64,000 bases of DNA, taken from the NCBI RefSeq assembly GCF_900094575.1, contig NZ_FMAE01000006.1, positions 558,001 through 622,000 on the forward strand, read 5' to 3'. The position numbers and the translations under genes were made by a program. Of the stretch, positions 46,104-54,281 are shown one piece after another. The notes beneath the pieces were generated by a model. The model did no database searches, was not told the DNA's origin, and was given only the letters and a program-made list of their open reading frames with translations. The DNA comes from Bradyrhizobium yuanmingense. Its GTDB lineage: Bacteria; Pseudomonadota; Alphaproteobacteria; Rhizobiales; Xanthobacteraceae. Position 1 is the stretch's first letter. Each line of letters starts with the position of its first letter.

Positions 46104-47060
46104 ATGAGCAATGCCACTGCCACCGGAGAGAAGCCGCTGACTCCAGCCATGCTGCGCGAATTGTCGGTGCGGTCCGATTGGCAGGGTCTGATCCGCGCGG
46201 CCAGCCACTACGGCGTGATCGTCGTTGTCGGCGCGCTGATCTGGCTGGTCTCATCGCAATACGGAATCGTCTGGGCGTTGCCGCTGGTGGTCGTCCAAGG
46301 CTACTTTGTCGCATTCCTGTTCATGGTGGTCCACGAGACCGCCCACAAGACGGCATTTCGCAGCCGGGCGCTTAATCTCGCCTTCGGTCATCTCTCCTCG
46401 TTCGCGGTCGGCTTGCCTTACGAATATTACTGTTTATTCCACTGGGATCATCATCGGTATACGCAGGATCCAAAGAGGGATCCGGAACTGCTGTCGGTTC
46501 CGATCCCGACCTCGGACGCGCAATTGGTGATCGTCTACAGCGGCTTGCGGCAGGTTGCCTTCCGGGTGGGGCTGATGCTTCGCCATGCGTTGACCGGCAA
46601 CGCCACGTCACCATGGATTCCTGAAAATAAACGCCACATCGTCGTGACAGAGGCGCGTCTCCATCTGGCAGGCTACGTCGCGCTGTTGCTGGCATCGATC
46701 GCGTTGCACACCTTGATCCTGTTGTGGGTCTGGGTCGTCCCCGTGATCGTCGGTCAATTGTTTCTGCGTCCGTATCTGCTTGCCGAACACACCGGCTGCG
46801 ATCGCACGCGCAGCGCCTTCCAGAACACCCGCACCACCTATACCGCCAGGTTCGTGCGCTGGTTCGCATGGAATATGCCCTATCATGTCGAGCACCATGC
46901 CTATCCTTCGATTCCTTTCCATGCGCTGCCGAAACTGAACCGGATCGTCGCCGATCAGATCGTCTATCGGGGCCCGGGCTACATCGCAGTGACGCGGCAG
47001 ACGTGGGCCTGGTTTCGCCGCGCACGCAACGGTACCGAACGCCCGATTGGTTCTGATTGA
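46104..47060 (+). CDS. Membrane fatty acid desaturase-family protein
   Basis: A 318-residue integral membrane di-iron oxygenase. The three His boxes are complete: HETAH (77-81), HWDHH (113-117) and HVEHH (261-265), with an added His at 229 (AEHTGC). About four hydrophobic helices are visible. It acts on an acyl chain or related hydrocarbon with O2; exact substrate and position are unknown. The frame continues to 46032, but ATG 46104 follows a GAGGCG stretch. Codon use is visibly more AT-tolerant than in its neighbours, in line with acquired DNA. Confidence 0.85.
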   Translation: MSNATATGEKPLTPAMLRELSVRSDWQGLIRAASHYGVIVVVGALIWLVSSQYGIVWALPLVVVQGYFVAFLFMVVHETAHKTAFRSRALNLAFGHLSSFAVGLPYEYYCLFHWDHHRYTQDPKRDPELLSVPIPTSDAQLVIVYSGLRQVAFRVGLMLRHALTGNATSPWIPENKRHIVVTEARLHLAGYVALLLASIALHTLILLWVWVVPVIVGQLFLRPYLLAEHTGCDRTRSAFQNTRTTYTARFVRWFAWNMPYHVEHHAYPSIPFHALPKLNRIVADQIVYRGPGYIAVTRQTWAWFRRARNGTERPIGSD

Positions 47061-47296
47061 GTCGAGATCAGGACTTGGCGGAAGCCAGCAGAGTGCCGTT
47101 GCCGCAGGCCATGCTGCGCCCAAGGTGTGAGCAGCTTGATGAATTTATTGCCCCGACCGCGGTTGGAAGCTGTTTTGCTTGCGCAAAAAGTGGACAGCAG
47201 GGCCTTGTCGATTAATTGCTTCATGATCTTCGATCTTCAGACGATCCTGTCGTCAAGGTCGATCACCTCCGATCGCCGGCATCACAGGGGTTTGGC

Positions 47297-48295
47297 ATGC
47301 GATCAACAACTGCTCTTCGCTTCGCCGTGTTCGTGCTATCTGCGTCCTTCCTGTTTGCGCCGTCCGAGCGCGCGACGGCCGAGGAATTGCTGAAGGCGCG
47401 GCTCGCCCAGAATCTTGGGCCGATCTCGGGACTGGCGATCGTTGCCAATGCGAAGGGCCTTTTCGCCAAGCACGGGCTCGACATCTCGGTCTCCAACTTC
47501 ACCAGCGGGAAGCAGTGCCTCGATACGGTGCTTGGGGGAGGGGCGGATTTCGCGACAACAGCCGAGGCGCCGGTCACGGCGGCCGCGATGGCGCAACAGC
47601 CGATCGCCTTCGTGGCGGGGATGGAATATTCGGATCTGAAGACCATGACCGCAGCTTCTGCCGGGATCAAGACGAAGGCCGATCTGCGTGGAAAGCGAAT
47701 CGCCTTCACGGCAGGAACCGGCAGCGAAGTCTACACCTCGGTTCTGTTGAAAGCGGCGGGCCTGACGTCGAAGGACGTGACGCTCGTCAACCTGCGACCG
47801 CAGGAGATGCTCCCTGCGATGGCGGCCGGCAGCATCGACGCATTCGACACCTGGGAGCCGCACGTCGCGAATGCGAAGAAGGCTCTCGGCGAAGGCGCGA
47901 TCCCGCTTGATACCAAAGGTCTCTACTCGGAGACCTTCAATATCGTCGTGACGCAGTCTTACCTCGCCGCCAACCCGGCGATCGTCAGCAAGTTCCTGGC
48001 GTCCCTCATCGAAGCCGAGGGCTGGCTCAAGGCGAATCCGGGTGAAGCAATCGACGTCATCGCAGCGGCGACTGGGATGAAACGCGATGAATTGGCGTCG
48101 ATCTGGACGGACTACGTCTACCATGTGCGCCTCGACGACAGGATTCTCACGACTCTGAAAACCCATGCCGCCTGGCGGCTCGAGACCGGCAATCATCCCC
48201 CTGGAGCGAGCATGCCCGATTTCACGAAAGTCCTGGTGACGGCGCCGCTGAAGGCGCTCGATTCAGCTCGCGTCACGCTGGGGGCACGCCCGTGA
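47297..48295 (+). CDS. ABC transporter substrate-binding protein (NrtA/SsuA/TauA type)
   Basis: A 332-residue periplasmic binding protein with a signal peptide (MRSTTALRFAVFVLSASFLFAP, cleavage near ATAEE). It has an NMT1/SsuA-like domain: LAIVANAKGLFAKHGLDISVSNFTSGKQCLDTVLGGGADFATTAEAPV and GSIDAFDTWEPHVANA. It delivers a small solute such as a sulfonate, taurine, nitrate or pyrimidine to the permease. The ATG at 47297 begins the signal. It overlaps the permease gene by four bases. The 236-bp gap before it shows no gene. Confidence 0.88.
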   Translation: MRSTTALRFAVFVLSASFLFAPSERATAEELLKARLAQNLGPISGLAIVANAKGLFAKHGLDISVSNFTSGKQCLDTVLGGGADFATTAEAPVTAAAMAQQPIAFVAGMEYSDLKTMTAASAGIKTKADLRGKRIAFTAGTGSEVYTSVLLKAAGLTSKDVTLVNLRPQEMLPAMAAGSIDAFDTWEPHVANAKKALGEGAIPLDTKGLYSETFNIVVTQSYLAANPAIVSKFLASLIEAEGWLKANPGEAIDVIAAATGMKRDELASIWTDYVYHVRLDDRILTTLKTHAAWRLETGNHPPGASMPDFTKVLVTAPLKALDSARVTLGARP

Positions 48296-49065
48296 GCGTC
48301 GGCAGACGCAGCAGCGCGACCGAACGGCTGAGCGTACTGGTCGCCGTCCTCTCCGTGCCCGCCTTCACAGGCATGTGGGAACTGGTTGCGCGCTCCGGCA
48401 TCGTGAACACCGTGCTGTTTCCGCCGCCATCGACCGTCGCCGTTGCCGTTCTCGAATGGATTCGCAGCGGACAATTCTTCGCCGACCTGATGGCGAGCCT
48501 CGCGCGCGTGGCCGCGGGATTTGCCATCGGGGCCGCGGGCGGAATCGTGCTCGGCATCCTGACCGGCCGATTTCGACTGGTGTCCAGCCTGCTTTCGCCC
48601 TTGTTTCACATCCTTCGTCCAATTCCTCCCATCGCCTTCGTGCCGATCGTCATCCTTTGGTTTGGCCTCTCGGAAACAGGCAAGCTTTTCCTGGTCGTTT
48701 GGGGCGTGTTCTTCACGGTATGGCTCGCGACCCACATCGGGGTGCAGAAAGTCGACCACGGACTTATCCGAGCCGCCCAGATGCTCGGCACGCCGCAATC
48801 GCAGATGCTGTGGGAGATCGTCCTTCTTGGCGCGCTGCCCTATATCACGGTCGGTCTTCGAACCGCGGTGAGCATCTCCTTCTACACGCTGGTCGCCGCC
48901 GAGTTGGCGGGAGCGTTCGCCGGTATCGTTTATCGTATCGAAATTGCGCAACAGAACATGCAAACGGGTCAGGTCATGGGCGGGCTGGCGGCTCTCGGAC
49001 TGCTTTCCTTCGTCGCCGACCGTTCCTTCGCGATTCTTGCCGAACGTGCCGTGTGGTGGCGATGA
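48292..49065 (+). CDS. ABC transporter permease (SsuC/TauC type)
   Basis: A 257-residue inner membrane permease with six or so helices and the BPD_transp_1 EAA-loop region (GLIRAAQMLGTPQSQMLWEIVLLGALPYITVGLRTAV). It starts GTG at 48292 inside the end of the binding-protein gene (GTGA overlap) and ends in an ATGA overlap with the ATPase gene, so the three genes are one translational unit. Confidence 0.9.
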   Translation: MSVGRRSSATERLSVLVAVLSVPAFTGMWELVARSGIVNTVLFPPPSTVAVAVLEWIRSGQFFADLMASLARVAAGFAIGAAGGIVLGILTGRFRLVSSLLSPLFHILRPIPPIAFVPIVILWFGLSETGKLFLVVWGVFFTVWLATHIGVQKVDHGLIRAAQMLGTPQSQMLWEIVLLGALPYITVGLRTAVSISFYTLVAAELAGAFAGIVYRIEIAQQNMQTGQVMGGLAALGLLSFVADRSFAILAERAVWWR

Positions 49066-49928
49066 CCCCTAGACTGCTTCGTCCAGACCAGCCGCTCAGG
49101 CTCGTGGATACGTACCCGCCGTCCGCCGCGGCGCGTCAGGCGATCATCCGGGTCGAGGATTTGAGCATCGTCTTCGATGCGCCGAGCGGGCAGGTCATCG
49201 CGGTCGACCGCGTATCCCTGGCAGTAGCCCAGGGAGAATTCGTCTCGATCGTCGGTCCATCCGGCTGCGGCAAGTCCACGCTGCTGAATGCAATGGCCGG
49301 CCTCGAGCGGCCGTTCGGAGGCCAGGTGCTCATGGCCGGCGAAGCAATGCGCAAGCCACGACCCGAGATCGGAATGGTCTTCCAGCAGCCACATCTGTTT
49401 CCGTGGAAATCGGTGCGCAGGAATATCGCGCACGGGCCCCGCGCTCTCGGCAAGCCGAAAGCGGAGGCGCTGCGGATTGCCGACGGCCTCATCGAGATGA
49501 TCGGCCTGACCAGATTTGCGTCGGCATATCCGCACACGCTATCCGGGGGCATGCAGCAGCGGGTTGCGATTGCCCGTGCCCTCGCCAATCAGCCGAGTGT
49601 CCTTTTGATGGACGAGCCGTTCGGAGCGCTGGATGCGCAGACCCGGGCGGTCATGCAGGACAATCTGCTCGAACTCCGCGAGCGGATCAACGCAACAATC
49701 GTCTTCGTCACACACGACATCGATGAAGCGATCCTTCTCTCTGACCGTGTGCTGATCATGAGCGCCGGACCTGGCCGCATCCTCAGGGATCTTCAGGTGA
49801 GCCTGCCGCGGCCGCGCTCCAGCGCCATTGTCGCGGAGGCCGCCTATCTCGCCCTCAAGCGGGATTGCCTTGACCTGATCCGCTCGGAAGGCCGCAGGGC
49901 CTTCGAGCAGATGGAAATCAAGACGTAG
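49062..49928 (+). CDS. ABC transporter ATP-binding protein (SsuB/TauB type)
   Basis: A 288-residue ATPase. Walker A GPSGCGKST, Q-loop FQQPHLFPWKSV, signature LSGGMQQRVAIARAL, Walker B VLLMDEPFGALD and switch His in FVTHDIDEA are all intact. It energises the binding protein-permease pair just upstream. An N-terminal extension of ~25 residues precedes the domain. A longer frame from 48375 is only a shadow of the permease gene. Confidence 0.92.
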   Translation: MTPRLLRPDQPLRLVDTYPPSAAARQAIIRVEDLSIVFDAPSGQVIAVDRVSLAVAQGEFVSIVGPSGCGKSTLLNAMAGLERPFGGQVLMAGEAMRKPRPEIGMVFQQPHLFPWKSVRRNIAHGPRALGKPKAEALRIADGLIEMIGLTRFASAYPHTLSGGMQQRVAIARALANQPSVLLMDEPFGALDAQTRAVMQDNLLELRERINATIVFVTHDIDEAILLSDRVLIMSAGPGRILRDLQVSLPRPRSSAIVAEAAYLALKRDCLDLIRSEGRRAFEQMEIKT

Positions 49929-49946
49929 GCGCCTGACGATATGTTC

Positions 49947-49962
49947 TGGCATGGCTCTTGAA
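49947..49962 (+). promoter_or_regulatory. Weak sigma-54-like promoter before the Crp/Fnr gene
   Basis: TGGCATGGCTCTTGAA fits the -24 (TGGC) and spacing of a sigma-54 promoter, but the -12 dinucleotide is GA in place of the near-invariant GC. It lies 35 bases before the regulator start. Treat it as a weak candidate only. Confidence 0.2.
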
Positions 49963-49996
49963 TAGCTTTCCCCTGCGGCGGCAGGGGAGCGAGCAG

Positions 49997-50722
49997 ATGT
50001 CAGCGGCAAGTCTCAGGAATGCGACCGGCATCATGCTGGCGGGATCGGATGCTCTGGTCGGGTCCCTGCCGAGCTTGTTGGATCCGTTGTGTGAGGCTGA
50101 CCGGCGCCGTGTCCTCGCCATCGGACGCGAGGAGGTTCTGCAGGCAGGCAAGCATGTCTGGCGTCAGGGCGATCTGCAGAACGGCATATATCTGATCGAA
50201 GAGGGGCGTATTCGCAGCTACTACGCGGCGCCTTCCGGACGCGAGGTGACGCTGGCCTACTGGTTTGCCGGCAACTTCGTCGGCGGCCCCGATCTGTTCG
50301 GTGCTGGTGCCCACGTATGGTCTTCGGTTGCAGTGGAACGAAGCCGAGTGACGTTCTTGCCCGGCCCAGCCCTGCGTGCGCTGGCGCTTCAATCGGCAAG
50401 TATCGCAGTCGCGCTGCTGGATGCGCTCGCCTTCAAGGCACGGTGCTACTCGGCCATGGCGCAAATGCTGGGGACCCGCTCGGTGACCGAGCGGCTGCAT
50501 CGTCTGTTGGTCTTCCTCTCGAAGATCTACGGTTCGCAGCAGGGCCGCGAGATCGTGATCGGGATCCCGTTCACGCATGGTGATCTCGCCAATCTGATCG
50601 GCTCAACCCGCCAATGGGTGACGGTGCAGCTTTCCCGCATGCAGGCAAGAGGCGTCATCCGTTATCACCGGGGCCTGATTGTGATCCTCAATCTGCGCGC
50701 CCTCGATCTCGAAGTGGTCTAG
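49997..50722 (+). CDS. Crp/Fnr family transcriptional regulator
   Basis: A 241-residue regulator. The cyclic-nucleotide-type sensor domain is ~30-140 (GKHVWRQGDLQNGIYLIEEGRIRSYYAAPSGREVTLAYWFAGNFVG) and the C-terminal HTH is ~175-235 (THGDLANLIGSTRQWVTVQLSRMQARGVI). No N-terminal Cys cluster for an Fnr-type cluster is present, so it is not a classical O2 sensor. ATG 49997 has GGGGAG before it, giving it preference over 49958. It lies 68 bp after the ABC operon on the same strand and probably controls it. Its tail overlaps the amidase tail by four bases. Confidence 0.88.
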   Translation: MSAASLRNATGIMLAGSDALVGSLPSLLDPLCEADRRRVLAIGREEVLQAGKHVWRQGDLQNGIYLIEEGRIRSYYAAPSGREVTLAYWFAGNFVGGPDLFGAGAHVWSSVAVERSRVTFLPGPALRALALQSASIAVALLDALAFKARCYSAMAQMLGTRSVTERLHRLLVFLSKIYGSQQGREIVIGIPFTHGDLANLIGSTRQWVTVQLSRMQARGVIRYHRGLIVILNLRALDLEVV

Positions 50723-52101
50723 GAGGCGGCCTTCGGATATTCCTTTAGATCGAACAGTCTGGCCTTCGCATCGGGCAGCCATCGTTCGGCAAGGTCGAGA
50801 ACAACATGGTCGCGCCACGCAGGTGCCAGCAAAGTGATACCCATCGGCATGCCGTTGCCGAGCGTTGCATTGGGAACCGACACCGCGCACAAGTCCACGA
50901 GATTGGCAAAATAGGAGTAGTAACCGAGGCGGTTGTTGAGCGTGATGGGATCTTCCATCATCTCCGCAATCGTGAAGGGGCGTGGCGCGGTCGGTACCAC
51001 CAGAACATCGATCTCCTCGAAAAGCGTTTGGATCTGGCGTCGCAGCTTCCAAAGTCGATGTTGCGCGGCGAATGCATCTGTTGCGGAAAACCGGGCAGCT
51101 CCGCTCAGCACGTTGCGGATGACGTCAAGCAGGTCTCCATGATCGATGTTCATGAGCTTGCTGATCGCCGCATGACGTTCGGCAATCCAAGGCCCTGAAA
51201 AGAGCATTTCACCGGCTTCGGCGAAAGGCGCGAAGTCAATGTTCCTGGCTTGACCTCCCAATCCCGAAAGCCTCGTGCAGGCCTGCCTGTAGAGGTCATC
51301 GCATTCCGGCATGCCGAATGAATTGAGATGACCGACAGGGACCTGGCCGAACCGGAATTTGCGAGGAGGTGGGAAGGACGAGGCAATCCGTTGGCGGCTA
51401 AAGGGATCACTGTCGTCGAATCCTTCGATCAACCCGAGCAGAATTCGACCTTCGGCAATGGAATTGCAGAAGATCGAGGGACAATCGAGCGTCGGACAGT
51501 TCGGCACAAGTCCCCGGGACGAGACGAGGCCGACGGTTGGCTTGATCCCGATGATTCCGTTGAAACCTGCGGGAATCCGGCCTGAGCCGCCGGTATCTGT
51601 GCCGAGAGCGAAGGCAACATGGCCGGATGCTACGGCAGCAGCCGAGCCGGAGCTCGAACCGCCGGAGACATACAGATCGTCCGCCGCACTGGAACAGGCG
51701 CCGTAGGGGGAGCGGGCGCCAGACAGTCCGGTTGCGAACTGATCCAGGTTGGTTTTGCCAAGACAGATCGCACCCGCGGCCGCCAATTTCTCGACGCATC
51801 TAGCCGATTGCGCAGCCCTATATTCGAATGACGGGCAGGCTGCTGTCGTTGGCATGGCCTCAACGTCAATATTGTCCTTGACGCCGAATGGCACGCCAAG
51901 GAGCGGCAGGACTTCACCCTCTTCCGCTCGTTGCACAAGGGCATCAACCTCAGCCAGCGCTTCTTCCATGGGCCGCACATAGATCCAGCAATTGCGGTGC
52001 CGGTCCCGCTCGATGCGCTCATAGGCGCTTATGATGATGGAGGCTAACTCGGCACGGGAACGGAGGGGTCGGCTCTGCGCGGATAGGATCGCTTGCGGCA
52101 C
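50719..52101 (-). CDS. Amidase, AtzF/allophanate hydrolase-like
   Basis: An amidase-signature enzyme of about 460 residues. The catalytic Lys is in FGVKDNIDV and the Ser-cisSer pair in YVSGGSSSGSAAAVASG; TDTGGSGRIPAGFNGIIGIKPTVGLVSSRG is close to allophanate hydrolase amidase domains. AGGAG lies seven bases before GTG 52101, which is the preferred start, though the frame is open to 52227. The C-terminal allophanate decarboxylation domain of AtzF is absent. It is convergent with the Crp/Fnr gene and may process a nitrogen compound brought in by the ABC importer. Confidence 0.82.
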   Translation of the reverse strand: MPQAILSAQSRPLRSRAELASIIISAYERIERDRHRNCWIYVRPMEEALAEVDALVQRAEEGEVLPLLGVPFGVKDNIDVEAMPTTAACPSFEYRAAQSARCVEKLAAAGAICLGKTNLDQFATGLSGARSPYGACSSAADDLYVSGGSSSGSAAAVASGHVAFALGTDTGGSGRIPAGFNGIIGIKPTVGLVSSRGLVPNCPTLDCPSIFCNSIAEGRILLGLIEGFDDSDPFSRQRIASSFPPPRKFRFGQVPVGHLNSFGMPECDDLYRQACTRLSGLGGQARNIDFAPFAEAGEMLFSGPWIAERHAAISKLMNIDHGDLLDVIRNVLSGAARFSATDAFAAQHRLWKLRRQIQTLFEEIDVLVVPTAPRPFTIAEMMEDPITLNNRLGYYSYFANLVDLCAVSVPNATLGNGMPMGITLLAPAWRDHVVLDLAERWLPDAKARLFDLKEYPKAAS

Positions 52102-52227
52102 GGAATAAGCTCCTGAGGGCATGACCCCACGAATATGAAGCCGCTGCCCAGCAATGAAAGCAACTAAGCGCCTCAACCGCACCGGCGGGACTCGAGCCTG
52201 CAACCAAACCGTTATGAGCGGCAGCAA

Positions 52228-52242
52228 ATGGCGGAGAGAGTG
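52228..52242. other. Direct repeat of the tRNA-Ser 3' end (attachment-like site)
   Basis: ATGGCGGAGAGAGTG is identical to 53417-53431, which covers the 3' end of the tRNA-Ser gene on the minus strand. The two copies bracket a segment of about 1.2 kb containing only the SUKH gene. Such tRNA-end duplications mark integration by tyrosine recombinases. No integrase is present between them. Confidence 0.7.
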
Positions 52243-52346
52243 TCAGTCAATCCTGATTGACGTATAAGCTGTTTTCATTCCGAAGGGCGGCAATCAACGG
52301 TCCTGGCTACTGGGCGCTTAGACACGCCTCGTAACATGACGAGGTA

Positions 52347-53393
52347 ATGAAGATGGCGACGAAACGGCTCTTTGACGACTTTGACTTCGAAGGCTTCTGG
52401 AATGACTGTCCGTATTCCCTGGAGAACTATGTCGAGCCTCCGCCGACCGACGAGCTGATCGCCTCCATTGAGCATGAAATCGGAGGGTATCGGCTGCCGG
52501 CGGCCTATGTCGACCTCGCACGGCGCCACAATGGCGGAATGGTCAAGCGCAACTGCCATCCAATGAAGGAGCGTACAGGCTGGGCGGAGGACCACGTGGC
52601 TATCGAGGGGCTCTTCGCTCTTGGCCGTACGTCCACCTATTCACTCGCCGGGAAGTTTGGCGCCAAGTTCATGATCGAGGAATGGGGCTACCCGCCGATT
52701 GGCGTCGGAATCGCCGACACGCCGGCCGGCGGCCACGAACTGATCATGCTGGACTACCGGAGCTGCGGAAAGCGGGGCGAGCCGCAGGTCGTGTACGTCG
52801 ACCAGGAGGATGACTGCCGTATCGTCGTCGTCGCGCCGGACTTCGAGACCTTCATTCGCGGCTTGGTCGAGGAGTCCGAGTACGACACTGCTGAGGAGGA
52901 TCGGGCCGCTGCGATCGCGACCGTCGAGCGGGGAACGTTATCGCCAATCGTGGTGCGAGCCTTGGCCGCCGTCGGCGACCGTCTGCCGCACGGCGAGCGA
53001 ATGTTGCGCACCTTGGCCCGGCAGATCGTGGACGAGAAAGGCTTCTTTGCCCTGCACGACGACGAGCGCTCACATCTGATGTATGGACTGATGTTCTGGC
53101 TTTATTCGAGCCTTCGTACGGCCAGATCCTTCGAAGCTTTCTTGGGCCGGTCCGAGACCGGCACCTCCTACGACTCGCCTTGTTACGAGCTGATGATCGC
53201 TTTCGACCTTGTCACCGAACCTTACGGCTTCAACACGCGCGGGTACGCCGAGGGCTTCGTGAGGGATTGGTGGGACGGATGCGTCGCCCGCGGCGACATC
53301 GTCGAGATGGCGGAAGGCTACCGTCTGACTTCCAGGGCCGAGGCGGCCCTGCTCGGACGCTTGGCGACGATTGCTGGCCCCGAAGGCAAATAA
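52347..53393 (+). CDS. SMI1/KNR4 (SUKH) domain protein
   Basis: A 348-residue protein. Residues ~20-175 match the SUKH fold: FWNDCPYSLENYVEPPPTDELIASIEHEIGGYRLPAAYVDLARRHNGG, GLFALGRTSTYSLAG, WGYPPIGVGIADTPAGGHELIMLDYRSCGKRGEPQVVYVDQ. The C-terminal half (~180-348) is not recognised. SUKH proteins are often immunity proteins against polymorphic nuclease or deaminase toxins, but also have other regulatory roles. No toxin gene adjoins. The gene lies between two copies of the tRNA-Ser 3' end, so it is likely cargo of a mobile segment. Confidence 0.82.
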   Translation: MKMATKRLFDDFDFEGFWNDCPYSLENYVEPPPTDELIASIEHEIGGYRLPAAYVDLARRHNGGMVKRNCHPMKERTGWAEDHVAIEGLFALGRTSTYSLAGKFGAKFMIEEWGYPPIGVGIADTPAGGHELIMLDYRSCGKRGEPQVVYVDQEDDCRIVVVAPDFETFIRGLVEESEYDTAEEDRAAAIATVERGTLSPIVVRALAAVGDRLPHGERMLRTLARQIVDEKGFFALHDDERSHLMYGLMFWLYSSLRTARSFEAFLGRSETGTSYDSPCYELMIAFDLVTEPYGFNTRGYAEGFVRDWWDGCVARGDIVEMAEGYRLTSRAEAALLGRLATIAGPEGK

Positions 53394-53417
53394 GCCGGCG
53401 CGATTGATTTGAGCGGA

Positions 53418-53507
53418 TGGCGGAGAGAGTGGGATTCGAACCCACGGTACGGTTTCCCGCACACACGCTTTCCAAGCGTGCGCCTTAAGCCACTCGGCCA
53501 TCTCTCC
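53418..53507 (-). tRNA. tRNA-Ser (anticodon GGA)
   Basis: On the minus strand a 90-base class II tRNA starts GGAGAGA and ends TCTCTCCG CCA, with the acceptor stem pairing perfectly. The anticodon loop CTTGGAAAG gives GGA, reading UCC/UCU serine codons. The long variable arm and GGTTCGAATCC T-arm are present, and CCA is encoded. Its 3' end is the repeated attachment-like sequence. Confidence 0.95.
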
Positions 53508-53701
53508 GGAGCGCCCTCTCTTGAAGGGGCGCCGACGATTTTGCAAGGGATCGCGGAGATATCGGGCGATTTTTCCGCAACTTACTGTATTTGCAGCACA
53601 ATATCCGGCTCCGCGCGCACCCGAAGCGGCCGCGGGGCTGAACCGCGGGCGGCCCTGGCGCGACGATTCACGGCAAGCCGCCACACACGACCGGGGACGC
53701 C

Positions 53702-54043
53702 ATGACCATCCGCAAGACCATCGCCGCCTTGAGCCTGGTTTCGACCCTCGGCTCCGCCCTTGCCGCGCCGGCCCTGGCACAGGTCTGCACCCGGCAGGGG
53801 GTCGACGTCAGCTGCGACGACGGCCGGCGCGGGGTGCTTTCAGGCGATACCATCCTCTGGCCGGACGGAACCCGCTCCAGCTCGACGCCGCATCAGAGCG
53901 TGATCATCGGCAACAAGAGCTCGGTGCGTGTCGGGACCGGCGTGTTTGTCGGTCAGGGCAAGGGCGTGGTGCCGCTGGACGATCCGAACGCGCCGAACAA
54001 GCGGCAATGCGCGATCCTGGACGGCGTGTCGTATTGCTATTGA
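53702..54043 (+). CDS. Small secreted protein, unknown function
   Basis: A 113-residue protein with a clean signal peptide (KTIAALSLVSTLGSALAAPALA, cleavage before QVC). The mature part has four Cys (QVCTRQGVDVSCDD, RQCAILDGVSYCY), which could form two disulfides, and a Ser/Gly-rich centre. It is presumably periplasmic. No family is recognised. It is followed by repeat D4. Confidence 0.7.
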   Translation: MTIRKTIAALSLVSTLGSALAAPALAQVCTRQGVDVSCDDGRRGVLSGDTILWPDGTRSSSTPHQSVIIGNKSSVRVGTGVFVGQGKGVVPLDDPNAPNKRQCAILDGVSYCY

Positions 54044-54055
54044 GGGGCGCTCTTG

Positions 54056-54262
54056 CCTTCTCCCCCTTGCGGGAGAAGGTGGCGCGAAGCGCCGGATGAG
54101 GGGTTGCATCCACGAATCTTGCTGCGAGACGTTCACGCGTGGAGAGACACCCCTCACCCGTCTCGCCGCTGTCGCCATAGCAGATGCAAAGCATCGGCGT
54201 TCTTAAGAACGGCGGCCAGAGGCCCCCTATGCCACCCTCTCCCACAACAAGGGGAGAGGGTG
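54056..54262. repeat. Palindromic intergenic repeat, family D copy 4, interrupted
   Basis: The outer arms match the other D copies (CTTCTCCCCCTTGCGGGAG and CCCACAACAAGGGGAGAGGG), but the right half holds about 65 extra bases around 54172-54236. These contain an imperfect inverted CTATGGCG-type tract. The total of about 207 bp compares with ~138 bp for the other copies. Confidence 0.8.
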
Positions 54263-54281
54263 AGATCGAGCCAAGCTGAGA

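Noticed and set aside
48375..49928. 517-codon version of the ABC ATPase
   Set aside because: The first ~229 residues are an out-of-phase reading of the permease; ATG 49062 with an ATGA overlap is the real start.
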